Of a stretch of DNA of 64,000 nt, positions 44,463 through 53,118 are shown piece by piece; the stretch's first letter is position 1; the number at the start of each line of letters is the position of its first letter. Where the stretch lies: assembly GCF_010499265.1 (NCBI RefSeq), contig NZ_JAAGSC010000031.1, forward strand, positions 310,001-374,000. The letters are read 5' to 3'. Both the position numbers and the translations under genes were made by a program. The notes under the pieces were generated by a model. That model made no database searches. It saw only the letters and a list, made by a program, of their open reading frames with translations, and had not been told where the DNA came from. Source of the DNA: Wenzhouxiangella limi. Lineage in GTDB: Bacteria > Pseudomonadota > Gammaproteobacteria > Xanthomonadales > Wenzhouxiangellaceae.

Positions 44463-45503
44463 TCAAGCGCCTAGTTCGGCGCTTTTCTCGCTAAGTTTCT
44501 CCATCGCCAATCTGTCTGCGATCTCAGCCCGGCGGTCATAAATAGCCGTTGTGTCGGTGCTTGAATGGCCGGCAAGTCGCCTCGCGGCATTTAAGTCCAA
44601 GCTCGCTGCTAGCAAATTCGAAACAAAGGTGCGACGAAGATCGTGCGGAGAGACTTGATGCAAGGGGCTCCTGGCGCGTACAACGTCGTAGATGGTTTGG
44701 TCTGTGATGCCGCCGTCGAGAATTCGGTCCTTCCAGCTGATTCGCCGAAACAAACTCCCTGGGCCAATCCCCCGAACTTGCATCCACGTCTCTAGGAGCC
44801 TGGTCGCCAGCGCGATCATAGGAATCATTCGTGACACGCGACCCTTTCCGCGACGGACTCGGATCTCTTGTCCCAACTGAATGTCGTCGATTTCGAGCGC
44901 GGCGGCTTCCGACCTTCTTAAGCCCGCAAAAGCCAGGCACCCAACAATGGCGGAATCACGACGGCCGCGATTGGTATCGTCATTACAGTTTGAAAGCAGC
45001 AGCTCGAGCTCGCCAGAGCTCAAATATCGCCCAGCAGGCTCTTTGTCTCGAGGAACGCGCTCGCCCTTGATCGATTGCACGCGAAGAAAGACCTCGTGCC
45101 CAATGTGGTTTAACATGAATGCCTGATGGAAAACGCCGCGGAGCGCGGCCCGCGCGCCGTTGAACGCCGCAGCGGTTGGCTCGTCGGCGGCCAGTCTGGC
45201 CAGGACTGCGTTGGCGCCCGAATACCCCAATCCAGCCCAATCGATTTGGTGCCAATCGGTTGCGCCCAGAAATCGAGCGAGCTTTCTCAGATGAGCCGCT
45301 TGGGTCCGACGGCTCGCTGCTGACCGAAGCGACAACAGATAATGCGCGGCAGGATCCAGCCGAAGCTGAGCCGGAAAGTCCCAGCTATCTGGGTCGAGTT
45401 TGCGAACAACGTTTTGGTCTAGCTGAATGATGGACGGCGGTAGCAACTGGTCCGGCTCCGGTTGTACCAGGAGCGTTCTCAGATTTTCGATTTCGCCTTC
45501 CAT
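44463..45503 (-). CDS. Tyrosine recombinase of the island
   Basis: XerC/D-like site-specific recombinase of 346 residues. An N-terminal SAM-like DNA-binding domain (~45-150) precedes the catalytic domain. Catalytic residues are R196 in GLRRSE, K220 in the beta hairpin, H287 and R290 in SPHDLRRTF, H313 in AGHSSTD, and Y322 in IYDRR, so it should be active. It is transcribed away from the tns operon and is flanked by two matching dyads. Possible roles are resolving transposition cointegrates or integrating the island; the sequence does not decide between them. Confidence 0.9.
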   Translation of the reverse strand: MEGEIENLRTLLVQPEPDQLLPPSIIQLDQNVVRKLDPDSWDFPAQLRLDPAAHYLLSLRSAASRRTQAAHLRKLARFLGATDWHQIDWAGLGYSGANAVLARLAADEPTAAAFNGARAALRGVFHQAFMLNHIGHEVFLRVQSIKGERVPRDKEPAGRYLSSGELELLLSNCNDDTNRGRRDSAIVGCLAFAGLRRSEAAALEIDDIQLGQEIRVRRGKGRVSRMIPMIALATRLLETWMQVRGIGPGSLFRRISWKDRILDGGITDQTIYDVVRARSPLHQVSPHDLRRTFVSNLLAASLDLNAARRLAGHSSTDTTAIYDRRAEIADRLAMEKLSEKSAELGA

Positions 45504-45557
45504 TATTAGGCCGTGAAATTCCCTGCAATTATTGCCCTATTTCGGCCTTCTATCTTT

Positions 45558-45573
45558 GTTAATATACATTAAC
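45558..45573. repeat. Dyad B upstream of the tyrosine recombinase
   Basis: A perfect inverted repeat, GTTAAT-ATAC-ATTAAC, sharing TAATATACATTA with dyad A. It lies 55 bases before the recombinase start codon, between that gene and the MerR-like gene. Confidence 0.6.
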
Positions 45574-45595
45574 ATAAGTTCGTGGAAACAGACTT

Positions 45596-46072
45596 TCAGG
45601 CCGCAGGTTTGAGCTTTTCAGTCTCGGGTGAACTGGCGACCGAATGGCTTTTCTCCTCGTCGCCGAGTTCCGTAGAAAACAAACAGTCGAAAATCTGCCG
45701 AACGATTTCGCCCAGCGGGCTAACCACCCAATCCCCCGAAGCCAGCTTCTCATAAACGTTCTCTTCAACCGAGACAATCTCAAACAACCCTTGATTCGGA
45801 TTGAAGAGCAACCGCTGATCGAACAAGTCTATCGGATGATATCCACACAGAAGATTGACCAGCGTCTCGAAGCATCCCGCGAAGACAGCTGTCTCTAATC
45901 TTGCCTGTTCGCTAAAACGTGCAATAACCGCGAGGCTCAAAAGCTCCGGCCACACTAACCTCTGGTCTTCCCGACGATCCCATGCCCCCGGTATGTTTTG
46001 ACGCCAGTAGCGGAGCTTGCTTGCGGGAACCTCCAGGATTTCCGCGACATTGGTGATTTTATAACGAAACAT
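45596..46072 (-). CDS. Small MerR-like regulator of the island
   Basis: A 158-residue protein. Residues 1-45 resemble the MerR helix-turn-helix (YKITNVAEILEVPASKLRYW), with an unusual RQNIPGAWDRRED following. The rest (DLFDQRLLFNPNQGLFEIVS and an acidic, serine-rich tail) is not familiar to me. Placed between the recombinase and the divergent tns operon, it is a good candidate for controlling both. The start at 46072 is followed upstream by AT-rich DNA that should hold the promoters. Confidence 0.7.
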   Translation of the reverse strand: MFRYKITNVAEILEVPASKLRYWRQNIPGAWDRREDQRLVWPELLSLAVIARFSEQARLETAVFAGCFETLVNLLCGYHPIDLFDQRLLFNPNQGLFEIVSVEENVYEKLASGDWVVSPLGEIVRQIFDCLFSTELGDEEKSHSVASSPETEKLKPAA

Positions 46073-46457
46073 GCTTTTTTATACCAGATGCTTTATTTTT
46101 TGTCAAACATTTTTAACATACGGACAAATTCAGAATATTTTTGACTAGATCAGCATTTCTATATGTGATAAAAAATGTATTCTTAATTAGACAAAATAAA
46201 ACTCTGCTAAGAGAAGTGATAGTCGACGTATTTTTATTTTTCACGAAACTATTCTCAAAAAATAAGCGTATCACGATTTTATAAACACAGCAAATAAAAA
46301 AGCCCGGGCAATTGGAGCTGCCCGGGCTTTGGGGCGGGATATTAGAATCACCGCGACGTTGCCCTTTGATTCTCTACCCTCCCCTAACCGAAGTCAACCC
46401 TTTTCAACGGGGGTTGCGAGAGCGTTTTGTCTCACGACAGCCTAGTGGAGGAAACGA
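46073..46457. promoter_or_regulatory. AT-rich divergent control region of the transposition module
   Basis: No gene in 385 bases. The left 225 bases are very AT-rich (several A/T runs, GGACAAAT at 46122 and AGACAAAA at 46189). A terminator lies in the middle. On the tnsA side, AGAATCA (46344) and TGATTCT (46367) form a perfect 7-bp dyad, and CAACCC/GGGTTG pair near 46395. GTGGAGGAAAC just before the tnsA GTG serves as the ribosome binding site. Confidence 0.6.
46299..46330. terminator. Bidirectional rho-independent terminator between regulator and tnsA
   Basis: AAAGCCCGGGCA and TGCCCGGGCTTT form a 12-bp stem around an 8-base loop, flanked by an A run on the left. It would keep transcription from the regulator side out of the tns operon. 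Confidence 0.9.
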
Positions 46458-47111
46458 GTGATCGTACCGAATCAACGACCGATAAGCCGCAAAAAGAAGA
46501 TCAGCCTGAACCTGCATCACCGCTGGATGCCCGGTCACACCGCGCAGATCAGCCGATTCGAAAGCCGCGCCGAATTCTATTTTGCCGCGCTTCTAGAAGC
46601 TGATCGAGAAGTCAAACGATATGTACCCCAACCGTTTGACCTCCGACTGGATCCCCCTATTGGAAAAAGAAAGTCTTATCGACCGGATTTCTATGTCCAA
46701 AGAACGGACAACAGTGAGCACGTCTACGAGGTAACTACAGCGGAGAAAGCACAAGGTCGACCCGTTCAGCAGGCGACAGCGACCTTGAAGAAGCTAGGGA
46801 TGACCTATGCGCTCGTACTCACAGATTCTATCTATGCGCGATCTATTGAGGCTGAGAATTGGCTGCTGATCTGCCAGTATGTTTCGCTTTTTCATGATGA
46901 CCCATCAACCGAACAGACTGTAGATCTGATCAGGTCTCAATTTCTCTCGTGGAAAACGCTTTCCATTGACGATCTGAGTGCCCAGTTCCGGCATATACCG
47001 CGGGCAGCTTTCATTGGTGCTTTCTGTGTCTTAGCCCACTGCCATCGTCTTGAATTTCCGGACATCAAAATTGAGCCTCTCAACGCCAGAATGAAGGCCC
47101 GTATATTATGA
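46458..47111 (+). CDS. TnsA-like transposon endonuclease
   Basis: In Tn7, TnsA cuts the 5' ends of the element, allowing cut-and-paste movement together with TnsB. This 217-residue protein has the TnsA N-terminal nuclease fold: ESRAEFYFAALLEADREV, then VPQPF, RPDF (D77) and VYEV (E91). The usual lysine two residues after the last acidic position is T93 here; K97 is the nearest. A C-terminal helical domain follows. GTG start at 46458. tnsB overlaps its end by 4 bases. Confidence 0.82.
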   Translation: MIVPNQRPISRKKKISLNLHHRWMPGHTAQISRFESRAEFYFAALLEADREVKRYVPQPFDLRLDPPIGKRKSYRPDFYVQRTDNSEHVYEVTTAEKAQGRPVQQATATLKKLGMTYALVLTDSIYARSIEAENWLLICQYVSLFHDDPSTEQTVDLIRSQFLSWKTLSIDDLSAQFRHIPRAAFIGAFCVLAHCHRLEFPDIKIEPLNARMKARIL

Positions 47112-48970
47112 GCTGGCGGCAAGTATTGGCGATGAATCCAGAGCTTAGTAACATCTCGCATTGGTCAGCCGTGAATCTTGAGAATTTGACGCCGTCAGAG
47201 ATAAAGATCTTCAAGAAAAGAAAGCGAGCTGTTGCTTTGGTTTTGGGTGGGCAGACCATCTATTCAGCTGGCAAAGCAACTGGCTTGGCGCCGTCAACAG
47301 TCAGCAAACTCCTTAAGCGGGCGCTTGAAACCTCTGAAACTCAGCCACTGCCTGCACTGACAGCTGCCCTTGTTCCTTATACGCGAATCGCTACCTCCAA
47401 GCCGCTGCCGGCCAGTGGCTCCGCGCTCGGCTTTCGCGGCCAATTTGGTCGCCTTTTGCAGGATAACCCCGAGATTGAGGTGCACATCCGCAAGTCGATT
47501 TCAAACGCAGATCGACATGCACCCCACCAGCGACATCTAACAATGGCAGGTCTCCATGAGGAGATTTTGGCCATGCTGAGGAAAAAAGGGTATGGGCTGG
47601 ATGACTACCCGTTTTGCACCGCGAGCCAGGGGCTCGAGTCTTTAAGAAAGTGCTATCACCGTTGTAAATCAGAGATTCTTGATAGCCGGTTCAATCGAAT
47701 TTCTAGGGCTGGTCCGAAAAAAGATGAGGTCAATTTTGGCTTTTTGCTGCCTGGGATAGTTGAGTTTGATCATCATAAAATCGATGTAGAAAGCTCAGAT
47801 GTGATGCCCGACCGTGCCCGAAGAGTGATGAGAGCGATTCGAATCCCGCGCTTCTGGCTTGGACTGGCAATAGAAAAGTCGAGTACGGCGATTTTAGGAT
47901 ACGCATACGATTACTTGCGAAATCCCTCACAAGAGAGCGTTTTGCATTGTCTACACATGATCTTTCGAGGTAGCGACGCTCTTGATCAGGGTCTCCTAAG
48001 AACCGAAGAGCCAATGATCCCGGCTGTTCCAGCCGACTTTGATCCCAGACTAAGAATTATCCCCCGGGAAATTCGTGTTGATAACGCGATGGCTCACTAC
48101 GCCCATACCGTGAGCAATCTGATTGTGAACCGTTTCGGTGCCGCAATCGTCCATGGTCTTCCCGCTCATCCACTTGCACGACAGCTTGTCGAATCGACAT
48201 TCAGAGAGCTTGAGGCCCACATACACACGCTTCCGTCAACGGCCGGAACTGGGATCAATGATCACCGTCGCGAGCCTTCCAAGCGTAGAAAACGAGTCCC
48301 ACACCTTACCAACCTGACTCTTTTGAGAATCGTTCATAAGTTGATCGCGCACCATAACAACCTTCCACGAGACTATTTGCAGAATTTATCTCCAGTCGAA
48401 TATCTGAAGCGATCGATCGAAGAAGGCGCCTTACCTGTGCAAGCTAACAAGTCATGGTTTGATCAATCATCTCCATTCATCAAAACCGTCAGATGCAAGG
48501 TGCACCTTTACAACGGCCTTACTCCGCATGTGAATCTGCTCTACAACCGATATATGGGGCCGAGTCTTGCTCCCTCATTTTCCGGACGTCAGATCTACGT
48601 CAAATACAATCTTCTCGACATACGGTCTGCAGACGCATACGAGTTAGATGGAACGTTCATTGGTCGCCTACATGCCCCACGTCGACTCCTTTCAGAACCA
48701 CTAAGCGAGAGAACGTTAAAGAAGATAAAAAAACTTGGACTGCTTGATAGATTCTCAGTCGGCGACCCCATTGCCGAATACACTGAGCACCTAGAAAAAG
48801 GAATTGATAATCCAGAAGCGATCCGGGAATACATGCGAATTCGGAACATCAAACCGCTTTTTGACAGCAACGGGACGAATAGAAACCCGTCCGAAGATCA
48901 GAAATACTTGGCGGACCAATCGGAATATTCTATCAGCGCCATTGAATGGAGACCTGGACAATGTCAGTGA
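47108..48970 (+). CDS. TnsB-like DDE transposase
   Basis: Recognises the transposon ends and joins their 3' ends to target DNA. The 620-residue protein has an N-terminal helix-turn-helix (~45-70, GKATGLAPSTVSKLL), a second DNA-binding region, and an RNase H-like core with D221 (EFDHHKID), D325 (IRVDNAMAH) and E362 (LVESTF). The D-to-E spacing of 37 fits the family. A Mu-type C-terminal barrel (GRQIYVKYNLLDI, DGTFIGRLHAP) and an acidic tail follow. All catalytic residues are present. Confidence 0.93.
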   Translation: MSWRQVLAMNPELSNISHWSAVNLENLTPSEIKIFKKRKRAVALVLGGQTIYSAGKATGLAPSTVSKLLKRALETSETQPLPALTAALVPYTRIATSKPLPASGSALGFRGQFGRLLQDNPEIEVHIRKSISNADRHAPHQRHLTMAGLHEEILAMLRKKGYGLDDYPFCTASQGLESLRKCYHRCKSEILDSRFNRISRAGPKKDEVNFGFLLPGIVEFDHHKIDVESSDVMPDRARRVMRAIRIPRFWLGLAIEKSSTAILGYAYDYLRNPSQESVLHCLHMIFRGSDALDQGLLRTEEPMIPAVPADFDPRLRIIPREIRVDNAMAHYAHTVSNLIVNRFGAAIVHGLPAHPLARQLVESTFRELEAHIHTLPSTAGTGINDHRREPSKRRKRVPHLTNLTLLRIVHKLIAHHNNLPRDYLQNLSPVEYLKRSIEEGALPVQANKSWFDQSSPFIKTVRCKVHLYNGLTPHVNLLYNRYMGPSLAPSFSGRQIYVKYNLLDIRSADAYELDGTFIGRLHAPRRLLSEPLSERTLKKIKKLGLLDRFSVGDPIAEYTEHLEKGIDNPEAIREYMRIRNIKPLFDSNGTNRNPSEDQKYLADQSEYSISAIEWRPGQCQ

Positions 48971-49878
48971 GCGGTGGAAACCAAGGTTGTTCCTTAGAAG
49001 CAAAAATTATGCTCAAAACTCCTCAGGTTGAAGATCTTATGCTTGCTGTTCAGCAGTGGCTCTGGGTAGGAACTCCAGGTGGATTTGTTTACGGGAATCC
49101 AAGGGTCGGAAAAACGACTGGTATCAAATATGCATCAGAGAGCATCTCGACTCGGTCAGGAGGATCTGTTCCTTTCATTTATTATTCAGTGCAGAGAGAC
49201 CAAAGGAAAACTGACAAAAAGTTCTGGTCAGCGATACTCTTGGCTTTGCGAAAAGACATAACGCATACTCGAACAGCAATTGCTCTATATGAACAGCTGA
49301 TGGGCCAAATTGACATCATTTCTAGGCAAAATATGGAACGACAGGTAATTCTATGTATTGATGAGGCTCAGGATCTGAGCTTACAGGAGCTGCGATGGCT
49401 CATTTGTCTACACAACGATCTTTTGCATCAAGGCACTAACCTGCTTGTTACACAAGTAGGAACGCTTGAACTCAAAGATCGTCAGAAAAAACTTTTTGGT
49501 CCAGAGACAGATCACATTAAGGGTCGATTTTTCAACTCCGAGTATCGATTCCATGGGGTCAGAACCCGCAATGAATTGCAACAAATCCTTTTAATATTTG
49601 ACGATCCAACAGCCTGGCTCGGTTCTCAGACGCCTTCATCATTCTATCTACTGGAGTCTTGTTTACAAGGCGCCAAGCTTTGTGATCTGCTGCCTTTTTT
49701 TTGGCGCATCTGGACCGACAAAATCAAGCCAAGCGGGTACAGTGAGTGGCCAACATTTTACTTGATTGGTGCAATTCGCACATTTTTCCTCGATTTCGTA
49801 CATCGTATCCCTCATTCTGAAGACGTCGAGAGCTACATCTATGGAGCAGTGAAGGCGTCTGGAATCCTTCCAGAATAG
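48961..49878 (+). CDS. TnsC/TniB-like AAA+ ATPase
   Basis: ATP-dependent target-selection regulator that bridges the transposase and the target-recognition protein. 305 residues from ATG 48961, which overlaps the tnsB stop and has GGAG 9 bases upstream; ATG 48946 lacks such a site. Walker A is GNPRVGKTT (K51) and Walker B is ILCIDEAQD (D134, E135). A downstream arginine-rich segment (GRFFNSEYRFHGVRTRNEL) may hold sensor residues. Short, like the TniB/TnsC forms that work with TniQ. Confidence 0.9.
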   Translation: MSVSGGNQGCSLEAKIMLKTPQVEDLMLAVQQWLWVGTPGGFVYGNPRVGKTTGIKYASESISTRSGGSVPFIYYSVQRDQRKTDKKFWSAILLALRKDITHTRTAIALYEQLMGQIDIISRQNMERQVILCIDEAQDLSLQELRWLICLHNDLLHQGTNLLVTQVGTLELKDRQKKLFGPETDHIKGRFFNSEYRFHGVRTRNELQQILLIFDDPTAWLGSQTPSSFYLLESCLQGAKLCDLLPFFWRIWTDKIKPSGYSEWPTFYLIGAIRTFFLDFVHRIPHSEDVESYIYGAVKASGILPE

Positions 49879-49892
49879 CGGAGGTGGTTGAT

Positions 49893-51173
49893 ATGGTTGA
49901 CGTTGCGCATGGAGGAATGTGGGACCACCATAGCTCAAGTTCTTTAGAAGTCACATGGAATATCCTGCGAGCAAACGGGGTAAGTGAAGAGGCTTTTGCT
50001 AAACTTGACTTAGCCGACTGCCCTGAATGTTATTTAAAAGATGATTTTATTCATCCCAAGGTTTTACGCCGCAGAGCTCTTCGGAAAGCGTACTATCAAA
50101 GAATAATCTCAGAGATCCCACAGCCGATGTTTCTCAGCGAAATCAGGAAACTTAACATTCTCAGCCCCCGCAGGGATTCAAAGATTTGTGAGGAGTGTGC
50201 GGAAAGTGGCGTCCACTCCGTCATGTTCGAATTACCGTGGGTACATGAATGCCCTATCCACTCTACCAGTCTTTATTTGAACAATGCAGATTATAATTTG
50301 CGGAAAGTAGCATCTAATCGCGTTAAGAGGCGCCGATTGGTCCAAGAATTCAATAAATTGTCCCTCGATGCTATCGCCACGTTGAAGGAGATGAAAAATA
50401 ACTATAAGCCGTTCCATCCTATGAATCAGAGACAAACTGGAGTCCGCAAATTTTATTTTGATTTTTTCAATAAGATTACCAACAATTGCATGACATATGC
50501 TAGTGCATATAGTGCTGTAACACATGGATCAAAGTCAAAGATCTATTGTGTCTCTGACACCAGAAGGCGATCTTCAGAGGCTAGCGAAGCGCTTATCAGG
50601 AAAGCATATGAAGCTGCGTGTAAAAAAATTGATGCGGAGGTTTTATTTGAGCAAAAAGCACTCAAAAAGAGGAGGAGAGACTTAGCGTCTCTTTATGAAC
50701 GAGAGTCACTTAAGATCGGTCTTTATGAGTTCCTCGATAGGGATCGAGAAACGATCTCAGCTTTTTGGGCCGGATCAATGCGAGAGCTGGGTTTATACAG
50801 AAAAAAAGGATCCAGAGCGCGTCTATATTTTTGGACTTCACTTGATCAGCGGGTCTCTGAAGATGTATGCGCTTGCTATATCAGCAGGTCTGCGATCGAA
50901 CATGTAGTCAATCTTAAAGTTTATGAGACCCTTTATATTTTTCTTCTGAGATGCCAGATACACAGGCATTATACCATGCCTTGCGATGCTCGAGACTTAG
51001 AGTTTGCCTATGATTCCGATTCAGTGGCATTTCATGGGTTTTACTTTGGGGACACTCGCAATATGTTGCTTCCCGTACACACTACTCAATCGGTGATTTA
51101 TTTGGCGAATTCTGTGATCCCGCTGCACTTTCGAACAGCGCACGAACGAAAACTCGCAGAATCAGTAACCTAG
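49893..51173 (+). CDS. Divergent TniQ-like target-selection protein
   Basis: Likely fourth gene of the transposition operon, 426 residues. ATG 49893 has GGAGG 9 bases before it; GTG 49884 is the longer alternative. Zinc-finger motifs typical of TniQ/TnsD are seen: CPEC (C43, C46), then CEEC (C99, C102) with HECPIH (C120, H123). The rest is lysine- and arginine-rich and unlike the TniQ proteins I know. TniQ proteins direct insertion to particular sites or work with CRISPR effectors; none are present here. Family assignment rests on position and zinc motifs. Confidence 0.72.
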   Translation: MVDVAHGGMWDHHSSSSLEVTWNILRANGVSEEAFAKLDLADCPECYLKDDFIHPKVLRRRALRKAYYQRIISEIPQPMFLSEIRKLNILSPRRDSKICEECAESGVHSVMFELPWVHECPIHSTSLYLNNADYNLRKVASNRVKRRRLVQEFNKLSLDAIATLKEMKNNYKPFHPMNQRQTGVRKFYFDFFNKITNNCMTYASAYSAVTHGSKSKIYCVSDTRRRSSEASEALIRKAYEAACKKIDAEVLFEQKALKKRRRDLASLYERESLKIGLYEFLDRDRETISAFWAGSMRELGLYRKKGSRARLYFWTSLDQRVSEDVCACYISRSAIEHVVNLKVYETLYIFLLRCQIHRHYTMPCDARDLEFAYDSDSVAFHGFYFGDTRNMLLPVHTTQSVIYLANSVIPLHFRTAHERKLAESVT

Positions 51174-51221
51174 TACAAAGAGGAGCCCCCAGCTCTGCTG
51201 GCGGTGGTTGTCAAGCTAGAT

Positions 51222-53107
51222 GTGTGTGCCGCAGCAATGCGGTTTCGGTTAGCGGGAGCTAACCGGGCAGCATGAGAAGCTGCCGAAGTGATGGCGGAAC
51301 CGACCCGCCGGAGTCTGTCTGCAGGGACCGGCTCCAAACCACCCTCGAGCGGCATTGGCTGAAGACCGTTGTCGTGAGCGTCGAGGGAGAAGGCGCATCC
51401 ATGTGGTGTGTCAGGTATGGATCGAGAAGACGAGTGCAGACGAATCACTGTTGACGTGTCGAAATTGTACAGCCGACATCAAAACCGGGGGCGACAACTA
51501 TCCCCGGGACGAACCTACCGGAAGCCTGCTGACTGGGTGGGTGGTGTCCGGCATAGAAGTGGCGTGATCTCGATCCAGGCGCTTCGGCGGAACTGCGGGA
51601 ACTCAAGTCATGATGCCAAGGGAGCGTGCCAAGTGACACAAAGCAAGGCACTGAGTACCGATGCATGGCTTGAGGACGGACCGGCCCGTATGAGCGATGA
51701 TGCGGCTGTAATGGCTGCGGAGCAAAGGGGCCGGGTTGTTCCAGTCGACCCGATGGCCAACTCCCTCGGGAGGATGAACCCTTGACGTCGACAAAACCGT
51801 TTGTAATTCCAAAGCGGCTGATATGGGAAGCCTATCGCCGCGTGAAGGCCAACCGCGGTGCAGCGGGGGTCGATGCGGTTTCCATCGAGCAGTTTGATGA
51901 AAACCGGAATGGCAACCTCTACCGGATCTGGAACCGGCTTTCTTCAGGCAGCTACTTTCCGCCTGCGGTCAAAGCGGTTCCGATACCCAAGAAGTCCGGT
52001 GGAGAGCGGATGCTGGGTGTGCCGACCGTCAGCGATCGGATCGCCCAGACCGCCGTCGTCCTGGCTCTGGAGCCTGATCTGGAGCGGGTGTTTCACCCGG
52101 ACTCCTACGGGTACCGGCCGGGACGTTCGGCCCACGACGCACTCGCAGTGACTCGCCAGCGCTGCTGGCGCCGTAACTGGGTGCTGGAGTACGACATCCG
52201 CGGGCTGTTTGACAACATCGATCATGCGTTGCTGCTGCGGGCCCTTCGTCATCATTGTCAGGAGCGATGGATTCTTCTCCATGTGGAGCGTTGGCTGACT
52301 GCGCCGATGCAGCGCGCTGACGGAACAGTGATTGAGAGAACGGTCGGCACACCGCAGGGTGGACCCCTTTCGCCGTTGCTCGCCAACCTGTTCCTGCACT
52401 ATGCGCTGGATCACTGGTTAGCCACGCATCATCCGAAGATCGAGTTTTGTCGTTATGCCGATGATGGCATCTTGCATTGTCGCAGCGAGGCCGAGGCGCT
52501 GCAGATGCGCGAGCATCTGTCGTCTCGGCTGCAAAGCTGCGGGCTTGAACTCCACCCGGACAAAACCCGGGTGGTCTATTGCAAGGACAGCGAGCGTCCG
52601 GGCAAGTATCCGGTCATTCAGTTTGACTTCCTTGGCTATACGTTCAGGCCCCGGCGGATCAGGCGACGCGACGGCACATTGAAGACGGGCTTTACCCCGG
52701 CCGTTAGCCGGACGGCCCTGAAAGCAATGCGCCAACGATTGCGTGACAGCGGGGTGTTCCGGTACAGCCACCATGATCTTCAAGCACTGGCTGACTGGAC
52801 GGCACCCCGCCTGCGTGGCTGGATGCGGTATTACTGCCGTTTTCGGGGTTCGGAGTTCCAGACCCTGGCCAACTACGTTGACGCCCTGATCGTTCGCTGG
52901 GCAATGCGGAAATACAAGCGCCTGAGAGGGCACAAGACTCGCGCCTATGCATGGCTGGATCGACAGAAGCGTCGGTCCCCCTCGTTGTTTGCTCACTGGA
53001 GCGGCCGCGGCGAGTTTGTGGTTGGAGCAACAAGAGCCCGGTGAGTCGAGAGGCTCACGCCGGGTTCTGTGAGCGGCCGAGGGGGCAGTTCCCTCGGCCG
53101 ACTCGAC
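51222..53107 (+). mobile_element. Group II intron
   Basis: Retroelement whose RNA self-splices with help of its reverse transcriptase. The 5' end fits GUGYG at 51222 (51224 is possible). Structured ribozyme sequence with paired GC arms precedes the RT gene. Domain V is a 34-base hairpin at 53034-53067 (GAGCCCG pairing with CGGGTTC), and domain VI is the GGCCGAGGG/CCCTCGGCC hairpin at 53074-53100. The intron lies 48 bases after the tniQ stop, behind a small CCAGC/GCTGG hairpin. The ends are estimates. Confidence 0.85.
51782..53044 (+). CDS. ltrA: Group II intron reverse transcriptase/maturase
   Basis: Multifunctional intron protein for splicing and target-primed reverse transcription. TTG start at 51782 with GGGAGG upstream; 420 residues beginning MTSTKPFVIPKRLIWEAYRR. 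RT motifs include GAAGVDAVSIEQF, IPKKSGGERMLGVPTVSDR, GYRPGRSAHDAL, YDIRGLFDNIDH, GTPQGGPLSPLLANLF and the active-site YADD (225-228). A maturase X domain follows (LRGWMRYYCRF). No HNH endonuclease domain is seen. The stop codon at 53042 lies within the 5' strand of domain V. Confidence 0.93.
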   Translation: MTSTKPFVIPKRLIWEAYRRVKANRGAAGVDAVSIEQFDENRNGNLYRIWNRLSSGSYFPPAVKAVPIPKKSGGERMLGVPTVSDRIAQTAVVLALEPDLERVFHPDSYGYRPGRSAHDALAVTRQRCWRRNWVLEYDIRGLFDNIDHALLLRALRHHCQERWILLHVERWLTAPMQRADGTVIERTVGTPQGGPLSPLLANLFLHYALDHWLATHHPKIEFCRYADDGILHCRSEAEALQMREHLSSRLQSCGLELHPDKTRVVYCKDSERPGKYPVIQFDFLGYTFRPRRIRRRDGTLKTGFTPAVSRTALKAMRQRLRDSGVFRYSHHDLQALADWTAPRLRGWMRYYCRFRGSEFQTLANYVDALIVRWAMRKYKRLRGHKTRAYAWLDRQKRRSPSLFAHWSGRGEFVVGATRAR

Positions 53108-53118
53108 CGCCTTTTTCA

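Noticed and set aside
51408-51785. 125-codon open frame before the intron reverse transcriptase
   Set aside because: It lies in the structured ribozyme domains, has no recognisable product and no good start context; probably chance openness of intron RNA sequence.
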